A stretch of 17,433 nt of DNA from Pseudoneurospora amorphoporcata (lineage: Eukaryota > Ascomycota > Sordariomycetes > Sordariales > Sordariaceae). Location: contig MU859433.1 of the NCBI GenBank assembly GCA_033297205.1, positions 1-17,433 of the forward strand. Direction: 5' to 3'. Positions 16,972-17,433 of the stretch are shown in pieces (within the stretch, counting starts at the first letter, position 1; every line of letters starts with the position of its first letter). The notes beneath the pieces were generated by a model, which saw nothing but the letters and a program-made list of their open reading frames with translations, searched no databases and had not been told where the DNA came from. The translations under genes and the position numbers were made by a program.

Positions 16972-17205
16972 ATAGAAAGTTAATAAATTAAACTTATATA
17001 AATTAAATATTAATTATTATATTGAAATTGAAAGGATACTAACGAAGACGACCTTTTAATATTAATTAGATTACTATATAATATATTTCGTAAGGAATTA
17101 TTAATTTTAAAGAAGACTTTACGAAAATTATTTAATAAGAGGTTTATCCATCCTAATTGTTCTAAAGCCGTAGTTCCGATATTATTTGTACAAAAGTTAA
17201 GAAGT
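16972..17205 (+). pseudogene. Reverse transcriptase relic of the second Gypsy element
   Basis: AT-rich, but the frame from about 17088 reads LYNIFRKELLILKKTL, then LFNKRFIHPNCSKAVVPILFVQK. This is the start of a Gypsy RT (LYNMSREELLVLRKTL...KGFIRPS.SPA..PVLFV.K). Just upstream, in another phase, NYYIEIE fits the preceding DHKIELE motif, so a small indel is present. Most changes are RIP-type. It is cut at 17206 by a TGTTTGC LTR. It belongs with the protease relic at 12690-12960. Confidence 0.7.
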
Positions 17206-17433
17206 TGTTTGCTGCAATACCCTAACTAGCCTATGATGATAGTACTAGTATAGGGACGCTACAGTGAACTATGCACTTGTAGCTAAGCGGAGCGGAAGCG
17301 GTGGTACGACAGCAGTGCTGAAGGAAGCAGCGTAATTACAGCGTAGTTGCAAATACAATAGGAGTGTTGTAAAAGAGGTCTTAGAGAGGACTCTGCTCTC
17401 AAGACAGAAGATTACAGTGGACTCTGCACTGTG
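17206..17433 (+). repeat. LTR start, TGTTTGC family, running out of the window
   Basis: TGTTTGCTGCAATACCC and onward, closely matching 14596-14810 with a ~10-bp insertion after the AAGCAGCGT block. It is inserted in the old RT relic. The flank AAAAGTTAAGAAG is purine-rich but belongs to the RT reading frame, so it need not be a polypurine tract. Confidence 0.75.

Overview
The window looks like a repeat-packed, gene-poor block of a filamentous ascomycete (Pezizomycotina) genome. I see no intact host gene. Nearly all of it can be read as transposable elements, many nested in one another. Most carry the signature of repeat-induced point mutation (RIP): long reading frames broken almost only by TAG/TAA at former Gln or Trp codons, catalytic residues lost by C-to-T or G-to-A change in CpA/TpG context, and very AT-rich stretches where damage is heaviest.

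Layout. (1) 1-128 is an outward-facing piece of an LTR family starting TGTTTGC. 129-1224 is AT-rich debris. 1225-1361 is a relic of a hAT-like element next to a 750-bp hAT-like element (A, 1370-2119). (2) 2120-2860 is AT-rich. (3) 2861-11022 is a nearly full-length Ty3/Gypsy chromovirus with two LTRs, gag, and pol (protease, RT, RNase H, integrase, chromodomain). Its integrase is split by a solo LTR of a related family (7960-8394, duplication ATAGA) and by a 513-bp TRIM-like miniature element (8593-9105, duplication GTYAA). Between pol and the 3' LTR, on the opposite strand, lies an extra gene for a Zn2Cys6-like, coiled-coil protein. (4) 11023-17205 is a second, much older and almost erased Gypsy element: a protease relic at about 12690-12960 and an RT relic at about 17085-17205. 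It is split by hAT-like element D (13054-13997, duplication ATAAAAAT) and by hAT-like element B (14198-16963). B holds a solo LTR (14596-16605, duplication CTTAA), which in turn holds hAT-like element C (14937-16275, duplication TATATGAA). (5) 17206-17433 is the start of another TGTTTGC LTR that cuts the old RT.

The most interesting parts are the antisense Zn2Cys6-like gene inside the Gypsy element, the hAT-like elements whose shared core looks like a 5' intron plus start codon of an ancestral gene (with an AT-hook, two-exon coding remnant in C), and the hairpin cluster inside the TRIM. Target-site duplications give a relative order of insertion. All family calls are from motifs read by eye; no database search was possible.
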